Source of the DNA: Prochlorococcus sp. AG-442-M23
GTDB lineage: Bacteria > Cyanobacteriota > Cyanobacteriia > PCC-6307 > Cyanobiaceae
Assembly (NCBI GenBank): GCA_003209655.1
Contig: QCPW01000002.1
Coordinates: forward strand, 1 to 64,000
Direction of reading: 5' to 3'
Length of the DNA: 64,000 nucleotides
The notes under the pieces were generated by a model. It worked only from the letters and a program-made list of their open reading frames with translations. It made no database searches and was not told the DNA's origin. Positions 44,670-52,957 of the stretch are shown here, piece by piece. The stretch's first letter is position 1; each line of letters starts with the position of its first letter. A program made the translations under genes and the position numbers.

Positions 44670-45083
44670 TTATGCCCAAGCCTGTTTAGTTAAAGCTATG
44701 GCTGAAATTACTAAAAGAGAGATGAATACAAATTTATTACTCCATTTCATCATAAATAAACTAAAATTGAATTTTTTATTTTGCTCAGGTTCTAAACTCT
44801 TTTTCTGATCTTTTACATTTTCTGATAAATCAATTTTGGTAAAACTAGAATTTTTTATCTTATTTATTAGTTTTGACTCTATCTTATATAGGCTCTCTAT
44901 TTCATTTAAAAGTACTTTATCTTTTGTATTAATAAAACTTGTGAGAACTTTGATTTCTTGCTTTTTAGTATTAAAAAAATCATTTACAATTTTTTCTGAA
45001 TCTTCTCCATTTTTAATTTTTAATAAAACGTTTTCTCTAGACCAAGATTTTTCAAGAGATCTTAAGGCATCTGTTATTTTCAT
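44670..45083 (-). CDS. Membrane-anchored hypothetical protein, 137 residues
   Basis: Charged, helical first 110 residues (SLEKSWSRENVLLKIKNGED and onwards) and one C-terminal hydrophobic segment (FVFISLLVISAIALTKQAW). Such tail-anchored layout suggests a cytoplasmic domain tethered to a membrane. It lies 34 bases upstream of the exonuclease gene on the same strand and may belong to the same transcript. Family unknown. Confidence 0.6.
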   Translation of the reverse strand: MKITDALRSLEKSWSRENVLLKIKNGEDSEKIVNDFFNTKKQEIKVLTSFINTKDKVLLNEIESLYKIESKLINKIKNSSFTKIDLSENVKDQKKSLEPEQNKKFNFSLFMMKWSNKFVFISLLVISAIALTKQAWA

Positions 45084-45167
45084 TTTTAAGTATTTTTACT
45101 TATACTAATTAATTTTTTATTTCCTCTGTGGTTCCCTATACTTTCAATTAGGAAAAATAAGCTTTAT

Positions 45168-45455
45168 TTAAGATTTTGCAATAAGTCTATTCGGGAAATA
45201 GTTTGTTTTGGCTTCCCTTTTTATTTTTGTGTTTTTACTTTTTGTTATTGTATCTTTTTTGCTTATTTCAACTATTTCTTCAGAGACGTTTTTACCAGTT
45301 TCAAAGTAATTTTTTACTTTTTCTAACTCTTCTTTATTTAGTCTTTTTGTTGCACCTTTTGCTTGAATACCAATTGATTTGCAAGCTAATATAACTCTAT
45401 TGCTATCAATATTAAGTTCCTTAGCAATACTATAAATAGGTGTGTTAGTAGCCAT
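45168..45455 (-). CDS. Free-standing IF2_N-domain protein
   Basis: 95 residues. Residues 7-50 (IYSIAKELNIDSNRVILACK and SIGIQAKGATKRLNKEELEK) match the small helical IF2_N module that normally sits at the N-terminus of translation initiation factor IF-2. The remaining 40 residues are Lys-rich and unstructured. No GTPase domain follows. A nucleic-acid- or ribosome-binding role is inferred from the module. Confidence 0.7.
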   Translation of the reverse strand: MATNTPIYSIAKELNIDSNRVILACKSIGIQAKGATKRLNKEELEKVKNYFETGKNVSEEIVEISKKDTITKSKNTKIKREAKTNYFPNRLIAKS

Positions 45456-45557
45456 TATTTTTTTTCAAAAAATCATTTTTATTATATCTCGATTAATTAA
45501 TAAATTATGAAATTTCAAATTTTTATGAACTTTCTGTAGTTGATTTTATTTATTTTA

Positions 45558-46865
45558 TTAAATCCTGCCTTTTAAATCATTAAATTTCTTCTTCATCGTT
45601 GGATTATTCTTTGTTAATTTTTTTACTGTTAAATCTTGTGATTTACTATCTGCAGATAAAAGATGTTTTTTAGATATCAGTAAAGCCTCTTTTGTTTTTT
45701 GTAAATGACTTATTGATTTTTCTATTTCCGTAATTGCATCATTAAATCTGTCCTGAGCTAATGAGACGTTTTTACCTACTGCATTCTTGAATTGATCAAG
45801 AGTGTTCTCAAAATTTGTTATGTCATAATTTTCTCTCTTCATTAAATCCATTTGAGTTTTATACTTTAAAGTTTCTAAAGAAGCATTCCTTAAAAGAGAA
45901 ATAATTGGGATGAAGAATTGTGGCCTTATTACGAACATTTTTGGATATTTATAAGATACATCAACAATCCCAGAATTATATAATTCACTTTCTGGTTCCA
46001 ATAAAGAAACTAGTACTGCATATTCGCATGATTTTTGATTTCTATCTTTATCTAATTCTTTAAAAAATTCTTCGTTCTTGCGTTTATTATATCCGCCTTC
46101 ACTTTCATTTTTCATCTCGAACATAATTGAGATTACCTCAATATTATTATCATCAATCTCTCTGAAAATATAATCGCCTTTACTTCCTGAACTCACATCA
46201 TTATCTTTTTCAAAATATGAATTTTTAAAAGCCGTTGCTCTATTAAGATTAAATTGAGTTTCACAATGAATTTCTAAGGTTTCACCTACCATCTTTGTAG
46301 ATAGTTTTGATTTCATATCTCTTAGTTCTTGAATTGTTAAATCTCTTTCATTAATTTTGTTCTTAAATTTTTCTTCAATTACTTTTTCATTTATAGATTG
46401 TTCTAATTTCATTTTTTCAATAGAATTTAAAAGTGATGTTTTTTCTAACTCTAAATTATTCACAGCCTCATTTACTTTATTCTTTAAAGATAAATCACTA
46501 ATTATAGATTGTTTTTTAATATCCTCCCTTAATTTATTAATTTCATTGTTTAAGATATAAATTTTATTTGATGCTTTGTTCTTAAGCTCATTTAATTCAT
46601 TCGATTTTTTTTCCTCAGCTATATTTAGCTTAGATTCAAGGTCTTGAATTTTTGAATCTTTTTTTTGCCTATTCTCCATTAACTTTATTTCTAATTCTTG
46701 TTTAGCAATTTCTATAGCTTTCTTTTTATCTTCTTCAGCAAGTTTAAGTCTTTCCTCTATTTGATTGTTAAATTCCTCGTCTTTAATTTGAAGAAGAATT
46801 TCTTCATAGCTACTTGGATCTATCCTGAAAGTTTCTCCACATGATGGACATTTTATTTCTTTCAT
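45558..46865 (-). CDS. DUF2130 coiled-coil protein with zinc knuckle
   Basis: 435 residues. The N-terminus KCPSCGETFRID is a CxxC zinc-binding start, then a long charged coiled coil (about 25-190) and the DUF2130 domain with KGDYIFREIDDN, EMKNESEGGYNKRKNEEF and MFVIRPQFFIPIISLLRNA. The family has been compared with nuclease-like RmuC folds, but its role is unsettled. The K/E-rich middle has normal codon use. Confidence 0.82.
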   Translation of the reverse strand: MKEIKCPSCGETFRIDPSSYEEILLQIKDEEFNNQIEERLKLAEEDKKKAIEIAKQELEIKLMENRQKKDSKIQDLESKLNIAEEKKSNELNELKNKASNKIYILNNEINKLREDIKKQSIISDLSLKNKVNEAVNNLELEKTSLLNSIEKMKLEQSINEKVIEEKFKNKINERDLTIQELRDMKSKLSTKMVGETLEIHCETQFNLNRATAFKNSYFEKDNDVSSGSKGDYIFREIDDNNIEVISIMFEMKNESEGGYNKRKNEEFFKELDKDRNQKSCEYAVLVSLLEPESELYNSGIVDVSYKYPKMFVIRPQFFIPIISLLRNASLETLKYKTQMDLMKRENYDITNFENTLDQFKNAVGKNVSLAQDRFNDAITEIEKSISHLQKTKEALLISKKHLLSADSKSQDLTVKKLTKNNPTMKKKFNDLKGRI

Positions 46866-47008
46866 TTTTTATGATTAAAGATTTTTAAATTAGAAAATGC
46901 CATATATTTGGCTGATTTATAAATACTTTAGTTAATTATGAATATACAATAATCCTAGTTTTAAAATAGTGCATTAATTACTCATAATAAACAAAATAAT
47001 TCATTTTT

Positions 47009-47374
47009 TTAAATTAAACCTGATTCTTTTAAGATATTAATCTTATTAGCAAGTTCAATATCAGCAGTTGATATGGATCTATCCAACTTTTTGTGGGAAG
47101 GGATTGTATAGCCACTATCATCAACGAATTCATCCTCTGAATCGGATATATTTTTAATAGGTTTATTATCAATAAAATTTTTAGAATTGAAAGACTCGGG
47201 TTTACTCAAATTGCTATATCCAAAATTTGCTATACCTCGTGCATCCAATGCTTCTTCAACCAATATCCCAACTACTTTTGACCTACTTATAGATTCACTC
47301 TTGGATATTTGATCAATAATTTCTAATACTCTTTTCCTTGGTAAATAACCTATCCTCTTTACTGTGGTTTCCAT
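47009..47374 (-). CDS. Ribbon-helix-helix-like DNA-binding protein
   Basis: About 121 residues from the ATG at 47374 (METTVKRIGYL); a start at 47386 would add four. The segment VKRIGYLPRKRVLEIIDQIS followed by SRSKVVGILVEEALDARG has the strand-helix-helix pattern of MetJ/Arc-type regulators. The C-terminal half is acidic and probably unstructured. DNA binding is inferred. Confidence 0.5.
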   Translation of the reverse strand: METTVKRIGYLPRKRVLEIIDQISKSESISRSKVVGILVEEALDARGIANFGYSNLSKPESFNSKNFIDNKPIKNISDSEDEFVDDSGYTIPSHKKLDRSISTADIELANKINILKESGLI

Positions 47375-47602
47375 TTTTATAATCATTTGTCATTATCGTA
47401 ACACTTCTGTCAAATTATTTCCAAACATTTATCAGGTTATAAATTATTTAGAGTTTGGTAATGTATTAAAGTGACTTTTGGAAAACCCTTTATTGCCCTA
47501 AATTAGCGTAAGAAGGATTTTCTATTTAGATTTATTTTTATGATTTTCAATTTGTTTAGTAATTTTGTTTTAATTACTTTTAACTATTAATTACAATTTT
47601 AT

Positions 47603-47806
47603 ATGAAAGATAAAACTTATAATAACGCAGACAGCTTTGCGATATCTTTTGATGAGGAATGGCAAAAGGTTGATTGTGATGATAAAACCAAAAAAATAGA
47701 TATGATAATTGAAATTTTATCCGATCATCCATTTGTTATTTCAAATCCTGAGAATGCAAGAAATATTGCAAAATTCAGAATTTATTCTCTTAAAAAATTT
47801 TTTTAA
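47603..47806 (+). CDS. Hypothetical protein, 67 residues
   Basis: Acidic-aromatic N-terminus (MKDKTYNNADSFAISFDEEW) and a helical C-terminal half ending NARNIAKFRIYSLKKFF. No membrane segment, no family recognised. Opposite in direction to its neighbours. Confidence 0.5.
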   Translation: MKDKTYNNADSFAISFDEEWQKVDCDDKTKKIDMIIEILSDHPFVISNPENARNIAKFRIYSLKKFF

Positions 47807-47869
47807 TTGCAAATTGACTCAAATTCCTAATAATAAATAATTATTTTTGGGAAAATAAAACTTTTCAAA

Positions 47870-48055
47870 TTAAAGATTTGGAGAATTAAAAAATCCTTTG
47901 CTAAATAGGAAAACTATAATTCCAATTATTGGACCAATACCAAATATAAATAGAATTAACTTAGCTGAATTTTTTGTTTGACCCAATTCATTACTAACCT
48001 TTTTAATTATCTTTTTTGTATTCTTTTTTGAGGAATTTTTCTTCATAATATCCAT
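47870..48055 (-). CDS. Small membrane protein, 61 residues
   Basis: Very basic N-terminal half (KKNSSKKNTKKIIKKVSNEL), then one or two hydrophobic stretches (LILFIFGIGPIIGIIVFLF). A TTG or the ATG four codons in are minor start alternatives. Function unknown. Confidence 0.5.
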   Translation of the reverse strand: MDIMKKNSSKKNTKKIIKKVSNELGQTKNSAKLILFIFGIGPIIGIIVFLFSKGFFNSPNL

Positions 48056-48154
48056 ATTACAACAAACAAATAAAGATATTTATTAAATAAGCAAAGTTTT
48101 ATGGGTTTCTATTTATATAGAATATTTGTAGAAAATAGAAAAAACATAATATTG

Positions 48155-48160
48155 TATAAT
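48155..48160 (+). promoter_or_regulatory. Putative -10 element of the 48181 gene
   Basis: Exact TATAAT 21 bases before the ATG at 48181, giving a short 5' leader of about 15 bases if used. -35 not clear. Confidence 0.4.
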
Positions 48161-48180
48161 ATTCATACTAGATATTCGAT

Positions 48181-48387
48181 ATGAGTGCATCTAAGAGAGA
48201 AGAAGTAAGTTCACACCTTAGATATATAAGGCTAGAATTAAGAGAGATGCATCAAATGCTTCTTAAGGATGATTTATTGCCAGACATAGGCGAAGCAAAA
48301 GAAGTTCATGCACAACTAGATGCTCTTTATGAATTGTTATCTGATAAAACGAAAAAAAAGGTTAAAAATGAATTTGAAAATTTCTAA
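48181..48387 (+). CDS. Small helical protein, 68 residues (paralogue of 49655)
   Basis: SSHLRYIRLELREMHQMLLK then DDLLPDIGEAKEVHAQLDAL. By hand it aligns with the protein at 49655 (HLKDLRLDLKKMHLAVTEEL), both HL-x-x-(I/L)RL-x-L-x-x-MH. Probably all-helical. Preceded by a good -10. Function unknown. Confidence 0.6.
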   Translation: MSASKREEVSSHLRYIRLELREMHQMLLKDDLLPDIGEAKEVHAQLDALYELLSDKTKKKVKNEFENF

Positions 48388-48415
48388 AAGCTTTTAGCAG
48401 ACTAATTTAAAATAA

Positions 48416-48601
48416 TTAAGAAGTGTATTCTATTTGCTTACGTTTGTCGTGCATAATTTCAAGTTTATTGTAAATTTCTTTTAATTGTATTTGCAAAACA
48501 TCTGTTGATTTGATGTTACTTAAAGATTCCATTGCTAACAATAGGCTCTCCTTAGCCTCAATCAGATGTCTACATTCTTTACTCCCAGCTTCGTAAGACA
48601 T
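48416..48601 (-). CDS. Small helical protein, 61 residues
   Basis: MSYEAGSKECRHLIEAKESL then LLAMESLSNIKSTDVLQIQL: amphipathic helices, no membrane span. Convergent with 48181 (28 bases apart). No family recognised. Confidence 0.5.
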   Translation of the reverse strand: MSYEAGSKECRHLIEAKESLLLAMESLSNIKSTDVLQIQLKEIYNKLEIMHDKRKQIEYTS

Positions 48602-48745
48602 AACTATAAATTTCCCTATTATTCTAAATATAATAGGATTAATTCAGTATTGTTTGATACTCTTATTGAATAAATGTTCATTAATGTTATTTGTAATACA
48701 AAAAATAATTTATAACTTATCAATAATAAAACTAAAAATTATTAT

Positions 48746-48928
48746 ATGAGAAAAAATTCTAAAGATTATAAATACTGTATAAATATAGCTATTGAAAATG
48801 CGAAGAAAAGAGTTGATTTATTAGATGAAATGGATCAAAAATGTATTTTAGAGGAATATAAAGAGTGGATAAAAGAAGATTTTGATTATCAATCTGTCTT
48901 ATTGTTGAGAGAAGACCCAATTATTTAA
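48746..48928 (+). CDS. Hypothetical protein, 60 residues
   Basis: Basic N-terminus (MRKNSKDYKYCINIAIENAK) and acidic C-terminus (EEYKEWIKEDFDYQSVLLLR). Helical; no known family. Confidence 0.5.
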   Translation: MRKNSKDYKYCINIAIENAKKRVDLLDEMDQKCILEEYKEWIKEDFDYQSVLLLREDPII

Positions 48929-48952
48929 ATTTATACGTAGAAATAAATTAAT

Positions 48953-49048
48953 TTAATCTTTTGCTTTAGAAGTAACTTGAAATAAAAAATATAAACTGAT
49001 AACAAAAATAGTCATAAGAGCTATTGTTAAAAATGAAAAATTGTTCAT
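48953..49048 (-). CDS. Small single-span membrane peptide, 31 residues
   Basis: ATG at 49048; MNNFSFLTIALMTIFVISLY then FLFQVTSKAKD, one hydrophobic helix and a basic tail. It does not match any small photosystem or b6f subunit I know. Confidence 0.5.
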   Translation of the reverse strand: MNNFSFLTIALMTIFVISLYFLFQVTSKAKD

Positions 49049-49112
49049 TTATTTTTGATGGCAAATTGTTTTTATTTTTTTTAATTTTAACAAATTTTGA
49101 TTTGAAATTTTT

Positions 49113-49244
49113 TTAATAATTATTATTTATAAGGTAATTAATAAATTCGGCAAATTCATTTTTTTCTAAATTTATTTTTCTTGAGCTATTATTTTTTAAT
49201 TTTTTAAATATTAATTCAATTAAAAATTCTTTATTCTTAGACAT
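49113..49244 (-). CDS. Small charged protein, 43 residues
   Basis: ATG at 49244; MSKNKEFLIELIFKKLKNNS then SRKINLEKNEFAEFINYLIN. Amphipathic helix with very AT-biased composition; low support beyond a clean frame. Confidence 0.35.
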   Translation of the reverse strand: MSKNKEFLIELIFKKLKNNSSRKINLEKNEFAEFINYLINNNY

Positions 49245-49253
49245 TATTCTTAA

Positions 49254-49604
49254 CTATTTTTCTAATATGTAAACTTTTTCTTTACCTATTTCATCTGGTA
49301 CGGTTATTTTACAACCCTTATCTTTTTCTATATCACAATCTTTAGTAGCTGGTATAGATTTCCAGGTACATACTTTTTCTTCTGTATATTCTTCAACAAC
49401 AACCCATCCATTATTTAGAAATTCAGCAATTCCATCTTCTCCACAAGAATATTTAACCTCCATCTTGTTTTTTGCTCTAAATAATTGTTCACTTTGATTT
49501 TCCTCAGTATCTTTTTTAAATTCTTCTTTATTAATTGCTTTTTTGCAAGAAGTTAAAAATGCTAAAAGTAAGAAAAGTTGAGAAAGTTTTATAAAAAATT
49601 TCAT
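49254..49604 (-). CDS. Lipoprotein, 116 residues
   Basis: Lipobox signal MKFFIKLSQLFLLLAFLTSC with predicted cleavage before Cys20, followed by a polar domain with conserved-looking Cys (KYSCGEDG, KVCTWKS, KDCDIEKDKGC). Exported and probably disulfide-bonded. Family unknown. Confidence 0.7.
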   Translation of the reverse strand: MKFFIKLSQLFLLLAFLTSCKKAINKEEFKKDTEENQSEQLFRAKNKMEVKYSCGEDGIAEFLNNGWVVVEEYTEEKVCTWKSIPATKDCDIEKDKGCKITVPDEIGKEKVYILEK

Positions 49605-49654
49605 CTATGTTAATTGTCTTAGAATCATTACCTTAATATATGATAAATGATAAT

Positions 49655-49831
49655 TTATTTTGATTCTATTGCTTTTAATAATTTATCCATTTTATAAATA
49701 AGAGTTTTAACTTCTTCTGGTTTAGGTATTAATAACTCTTCAGTAACTGCAAGATGCATTTTTTTTAAATCTAGCCTTAAATCTTTTAAATGCATTTTTA
49801 CATTTTCTTTTTTTTCGTTAATATCAGTCAT
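49655..49831 (-). CDS. Small helical protein, 58 residues (paralogue of 48181)
   Basis: ATG at 49831. VKMHLKDLRLDLKKMHLAVT then EELLIPKPEEVKTLIYKMDK. Shares the HL-x-D/x-LRL-x-L-K-K-MH pattern and the following Leu-Pro acidic linker with the protein at 48181. Function unknown. Confidence 0.55.
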   Translation of the reverse strand: MTDINEKKENVKMHLKDLRLDLKKMHLAVTEELLIPKPEEVKTLIYKMDKLLKAIESK

Positions 49832-49917
49832 TGAACTATTTTTTGATATTTAAATTAAATCCAATTTATAAATTATAGTGGTTTAAAATACTTTTATTTG
49901 AATAAAAAATAATTAGA

Positions 49918-50358
49918 TCAGTTATTGAGATTTTTTATTTCATATATCTCTTTTCCACCATTGCAAAAATTAGTAGATAACATTCTTAGTTGATTTTTAT
50001 TTATTTTGTTTAAGTTCATTTTCTCTAATATATAATTTTTTGCAATATTCTCACAATTTATTTTGGTTTTAGAGTACTTGACTACAGGATAAAAATAAGT
50101 AAGACCAGCGAGAACGAAGAAAAATATAAATATTAATCTTTTTTCATTTTTGAGAAACTCTGTACTTCTCCGCTTTGTCTTTAATACTTTTATTAACCAT
50201 TTATCTGGTAATCCAATTTGAACAAATAATAATTCTACCCACCAAGGTAGAGATTTATCTCTTTTATTATTTGAATTTCTAGAAGCTTTTAAATTTTTTT
50301 TCGTCTCAAAGTTTGGACTTTTTATATCTTGTAGCTTTTTTGTTTCTTTTTTCTCCAT
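49918..50358 (-). CDS. Single-span protein with C-terminal Cys pair, 146 residues
   Basis: A basic N-terminal 95 residues (with SLPWWVELLFVQIGLPDKWL), one hydrophobic span (LIFIFFFVLAGLTYFYPV), then NCENIAKNYILEKMNLNKIN and TNFCNGGKEIYEI. The span-NC-CNGG layout matches the 78-residue protein at 29812. Function unknown. Confidence 0.6.
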   Translation of the reverse strand: MEKKETKKLQDIKSPNFETKKNLKASRNSNNKRDKSLPWWVELLFVQIGLPDKWLIKVLKTKRRSTEFLKNEKRLIFIFFFVLAGLTYFYPVVKYSKTKINCENIAKNYILEKMNLNKINKNQLRMLSTNFCNGGKEIYEIKNLNN

Positions 50359-50493
50359 ATTATCAAATGGCTTATTTGGAATATAGTGGTTTTATTTTGA
50401 TTTGAAAACTATATTTTTATTTTTTAATTTTTAATTTAAATTACTTATGATTTTGATTATTGTAAATTTACATTTATATCATGTAATTTTATA

Positions 50494-50763
50494 ATGCCTA
50501 AAAAAAGAAGAAAGTTAAATAAAGATTTCGAGAAGGAAATACATACATCAAAAAAAAATGTGGAATTGGTTTTAGCTAAAATTTATGATATTGATGATGA
50601 GGATATCCAAAAAGAATACATGAGCGCATTTAATGAGGTCATTTATAATTATGATCAATTAAAAAATGATTATGAATTAATTGGCTTCAATGATAATTCT
50701 ATAAATCTAATTGAAAACTATAATAAAGCTTTTTCTCTTTTTGAAGCAGAGTTTGAAATTTGA
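50494..50763 (+). CDS. Hypothetical protein, 89 residues
   Basis: Basic start (MPKKRRKLNKDFEKEI), then acidic helices (IYDIDDEDIQKEYMSAFNEV). Soluble, no domain recognised. Convergent with the next gene. Confidence 0.5.
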   Translation: MPKKRRKLNKDFEKEIHTSKKNVELVLAKIYDIDDEDIQKEYMSAFNEVIYNYDQLKNDYELIGFNDNSINLIENYNKAFSLFEAEFEI

Positions 50764-50770
50764 AATATAT

Positions 50771-50977
50771 TTATTTTTTGAAGGGTATTACAGGGATTTC
50801 AATTCTATTTCCTTCTAACAAATTAATTTTTTTAAATTTTAAGTTTTTTATACAGGTTGACCTTCTTAGATTTTTTCGACATATTTCCTTGATTTGATTT
50901 TCAGATAGTGAATAAGCACTATTTTCAAATGAAAGTAAAAATAATAAATATAAAAGAGTATTAAAAAAAGATTTCAT
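50771..50977 (-). CDS. Small exported protein, 68 residues
   Basis: Signal peptide MKSFFNTLLYLLFLLSFENS (cleavage near AYS), then EICRKNLRRSTCIKNLKFKK with two Cys and many basic residues. Could be a small secreted or lumenal peptide. Function unknown. Confidence 0.55.
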   Translation of the reverse strand: MKSFFNTLLYLLFLLSFENSAYSLSENQIKEICRKNLRRSTCIKNLKFKKINLLEGNRIEIPVIPFKK

Positions 50978-51015
50978 AAAAATTTCTTTCTAGGAGTTTA
51001 AATCATATTTAAACA

Positions 51016-51294
51016 TTAACTATGAATACAAAAATCCAAAAGCTTTTTTAATTCATCTTTACTTAGATCAGTCGAAATAAAAACTTCTTGCGCTGAGTTC
51101 CCTTTTCTTGCAATAGCTTTGTAACCATTAATTGTTTTTACAGAAACTCTTATAACTAAGTTAGAACATCTTCCTTTTGACCTTGATATTATTGCTGGAG
51201 TAACGAGTTTAATTTTTTTGTTTAAAGCGAGTTTTTTAAGAACTGGAATCAAACCTTCTATATGAGTACTGTGATTTAAAACAACTCTGCCCAA
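51016..51294 (-). CDS. DUF2103 family protein
   Basis: 92 residues starting GRVVLNHSTHIEGLIPVLKK, the DUF2103 signature (LNHSTHIxGL). Small basic alpha/beta protein; some members are annotated as metal-binding. No further role can be given. Confidence 0.75.
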   Translation of the reverse strand: MGRVVLNHSTHIEGLIPVLKKLALNKKIKLVTPAIISRSKGRCSNLVIRVSVKTINGYKAIARKGNSAQEVFISTDLSKDELKKLLDFCIHS

Positions 51295-51422
51295 GATAAA
51301 TTTTTTAAATATAATCTATTTACTAGATGTTACTTCTGAAAAATAAAATTTACTTCTAAATTAAATGGATAATTAAAAAATCTTTGTAGTTCTGTTATAT
51401 TTAGTTTAATGAGTCAATTATT

Positions 51423-51524
51423 ATGATTTTTCAATTAGGTTGGGCTGCTTTAGCAGCAATTTTTACTTTTTCAATTGCGATGGTTGTTTGGGGCAGAAAT
51501 GGCGATGGTTCTATTGATATATGA
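51423..51524 (+). CDS. petN: Cytochrome b6f complex subunit PetN
   Basis: 33 residues, too short for most gene finders. [20 protein letters not shown] then [13 protein letters not shown] is the near-invariant PetN sequence: one thylakoid span and the RNG-GS tail. PetN (PetVIII) is essential for b6f assembly. Its 3' end overlaps the next small gene. Confidence 0.97.
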   Translation: MIFQLGWAALAAIFTFSIAMVVWGRNGDGSIDI

Positions 51525-51663
51525 TTCCCCATCATTTAGATACGAAGATTATTTAAATAAATTTCTTATTTTTGGGTCTTTTACTTTACTAACTTTAATA
51601 ACCATTGCAGTAATTTATATTTCTTATATTTCTTGGAAAGATAATAAAAGATTAGATAAATAA
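51499..51663 (+). CDS. Small membrane protein overlapping petN, about 54 residues
   Basis: The frame continues to 51663 as [20 protein letters not shown] then [20 protein letters not shown], with one hydrophobic span. Starts at ATG 51499 or 51505, or TTG 51514, all lie inside petN; I list 51499 without certainty. Its stop precedes thf1 (convergent) by 14 bases. Function unknown. Confidence 0.6.
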   Translation: MAMVLLIYDSPSFRYEDYLNKFLIFGSFTLLTLITIAVIYISYISWKDNKRLDK

Positions 51664-51677
51664 ATTTAATTTTAAAA

Positions 51678-52331
51678 TTATTTATTCTCCTTTTTCTTAT
51701 TTTGTAAACTCGCTTCTTTAAGAAGTTCTTTAGCTTGCTCCAATTTTTTTATGCTGCTTTTATAAATACCAATATCTTTTTCTGCTTTATTAACGGATAA
51801 ATTTAAATTTTTGACTATATCAAAAATAGCCTTATCTTTCTCAGAATCCTTTATCTCATTGAAGTCATTAGTATTAGCAATAATCAAATAAATACCTAAA
51901 TTCAATATTCTTGATGCGTAAAGATTAGAAGTGTTTTTTTCTTTTAATAAACTTGAGATCTCTTCCAATGATTTGTCTTTGTATTTTTCCAGGGTTTTTT
52001 TAGAAATTTCTTTTATTTTTGAAGGTTCGAAGTTTGAGGCGTTACATAATGATTCAAAAAGAGACACTAAATGTTCCTTTGGCTGATAATCTTGGGTTAA
52101 TTCTTTAAATGTTTCTGTAAGACCAACGCAAAATAAATCATCTTGAGTAAAGTCATTCTGGTGATTCAAAAGATTTAGTTCAACAAGCATCTCATCAACT
52201 ATCCTTTTGTATAATCCAGGAATTACAAAAGGAAATTGTTCATGAAATAACTTTTTGCTATCCGAGACAGTCAATTTTTCTTTCAATTTTTTATATGTAA
52301 ACCTTAATAACCATAGCGTATGTTGACTCAA
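51678..52331 (-). CDS. thf1: Thf1/Psb29 photosystem II biogenesis protein
   Basis: 217 residues. The diagnostic region [20 protein letters not shown] plus [18 protein letters not shown] lies at about residues 21-58. In homologues this protein stabilises FtsH2/3 complexes in photosystem II repair. An ftsH gene stands close by, which fits. Divergent from clpP by 35 bases. Confidence 0.93.
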   Translation of the reverse strand: MSQHTLWLLRFTYKKLKEKLTVSDSKKLFHEQFPFVIPGLYKRIVDEMLVELNLLNHQNDFTQDDLFCVGLTETFKELTQDYQPKEHLVSLFESLCNASNFEPSKIKEISKKTLEKYKDKSLEEISSLLKEKNTSNLYASRILNLGIYLIIANTNDFNEIKDSEKDKAIFDIVKNLNLSVNKAEKDIGIYKSSIKKLEQAKELLKEASLQNKKKENK

Positions 52332-52366
52332 TATCGTTAAGATCTAATAAACAAATAAATATTATT

Positions 52367-52957
52367 ATGATCCCCTTAGTTTTAGAAGAATCTGGTGGAA
52401 GTGAAAGAGTATTTGATATTTACTCAAGACTTTTAAGAGAAAGGATAATATTTCTAGGAGAACAAGTTACAAGTGATACTGCAAATAGAATTGTTGCTCA
52501 ATTACTTTTTCTTGAAGCAGAAGACCCTGAAAAAGATATTTATATGTATATAAATTCACCTGGAGGATCAGTTTATGATGGCTTAGGTATTTTTGATACC
52601 ATGCAACATGTAAAGCCTGATGTTCATACTGTTTGTGTTGGACTAGCAGCAAGTATGGGTGCTTTTTTACTCGCTGCAGGAACAAAAGGCAAAAGAAGTA
52701 GTTTGAGACATTCAAGGATAATGATACATCAACCACTCGGTGGAGCAAGAGGTCAAGCTAGTGATATAAGAATTCAAGCAGATGAAATTTTATATCTAAA
52801 AGAACGTCTAAATTCTGAATTGTCGGAAAGAACTGGTAAAGATCTTGAAACTATTAAAGAGGATACAGACAGGGATTTTTATATGTCTCCCCAAGAAGCA
52901 GTTGATTATGGATTAATAGATTTGGTTTTGGATAAAAAACCAGTACGAGGAACTTAG
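52367..52957 (+). CDS. clpP: ATP-dependent Clp protease proteolytic subunit
   Basis: 196 residues with intact catalytic Ser in [11 protein letters not shown] and His in [10 protein letters not shown], followed by the conserved Asp. Therefore a ClpP rather than the inactive ClpR. Which cyanobacterial ClpP paralogue this is cannot be told. Its stop shares the four bases TTAG with the convergent ftsH stop. Confidence 0.95.
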   Translation: MIPLVLEESGGSERVFDIYSRLLRERIIFLGEQVTSDTANRIVAQLLFLEAEDPEKDIYMYINSPGGSVYDGLGIFDTMQHVKPDVHTVCVGLAASMGAFLLAAGTKGKRSSLRHSRIMIHQPLGGARGQASDIRIQADEILYLKERLNSELSERTGKDLETIKEDTDRDFYMSPQEAVDYGLIDLVLDKKPVRGT

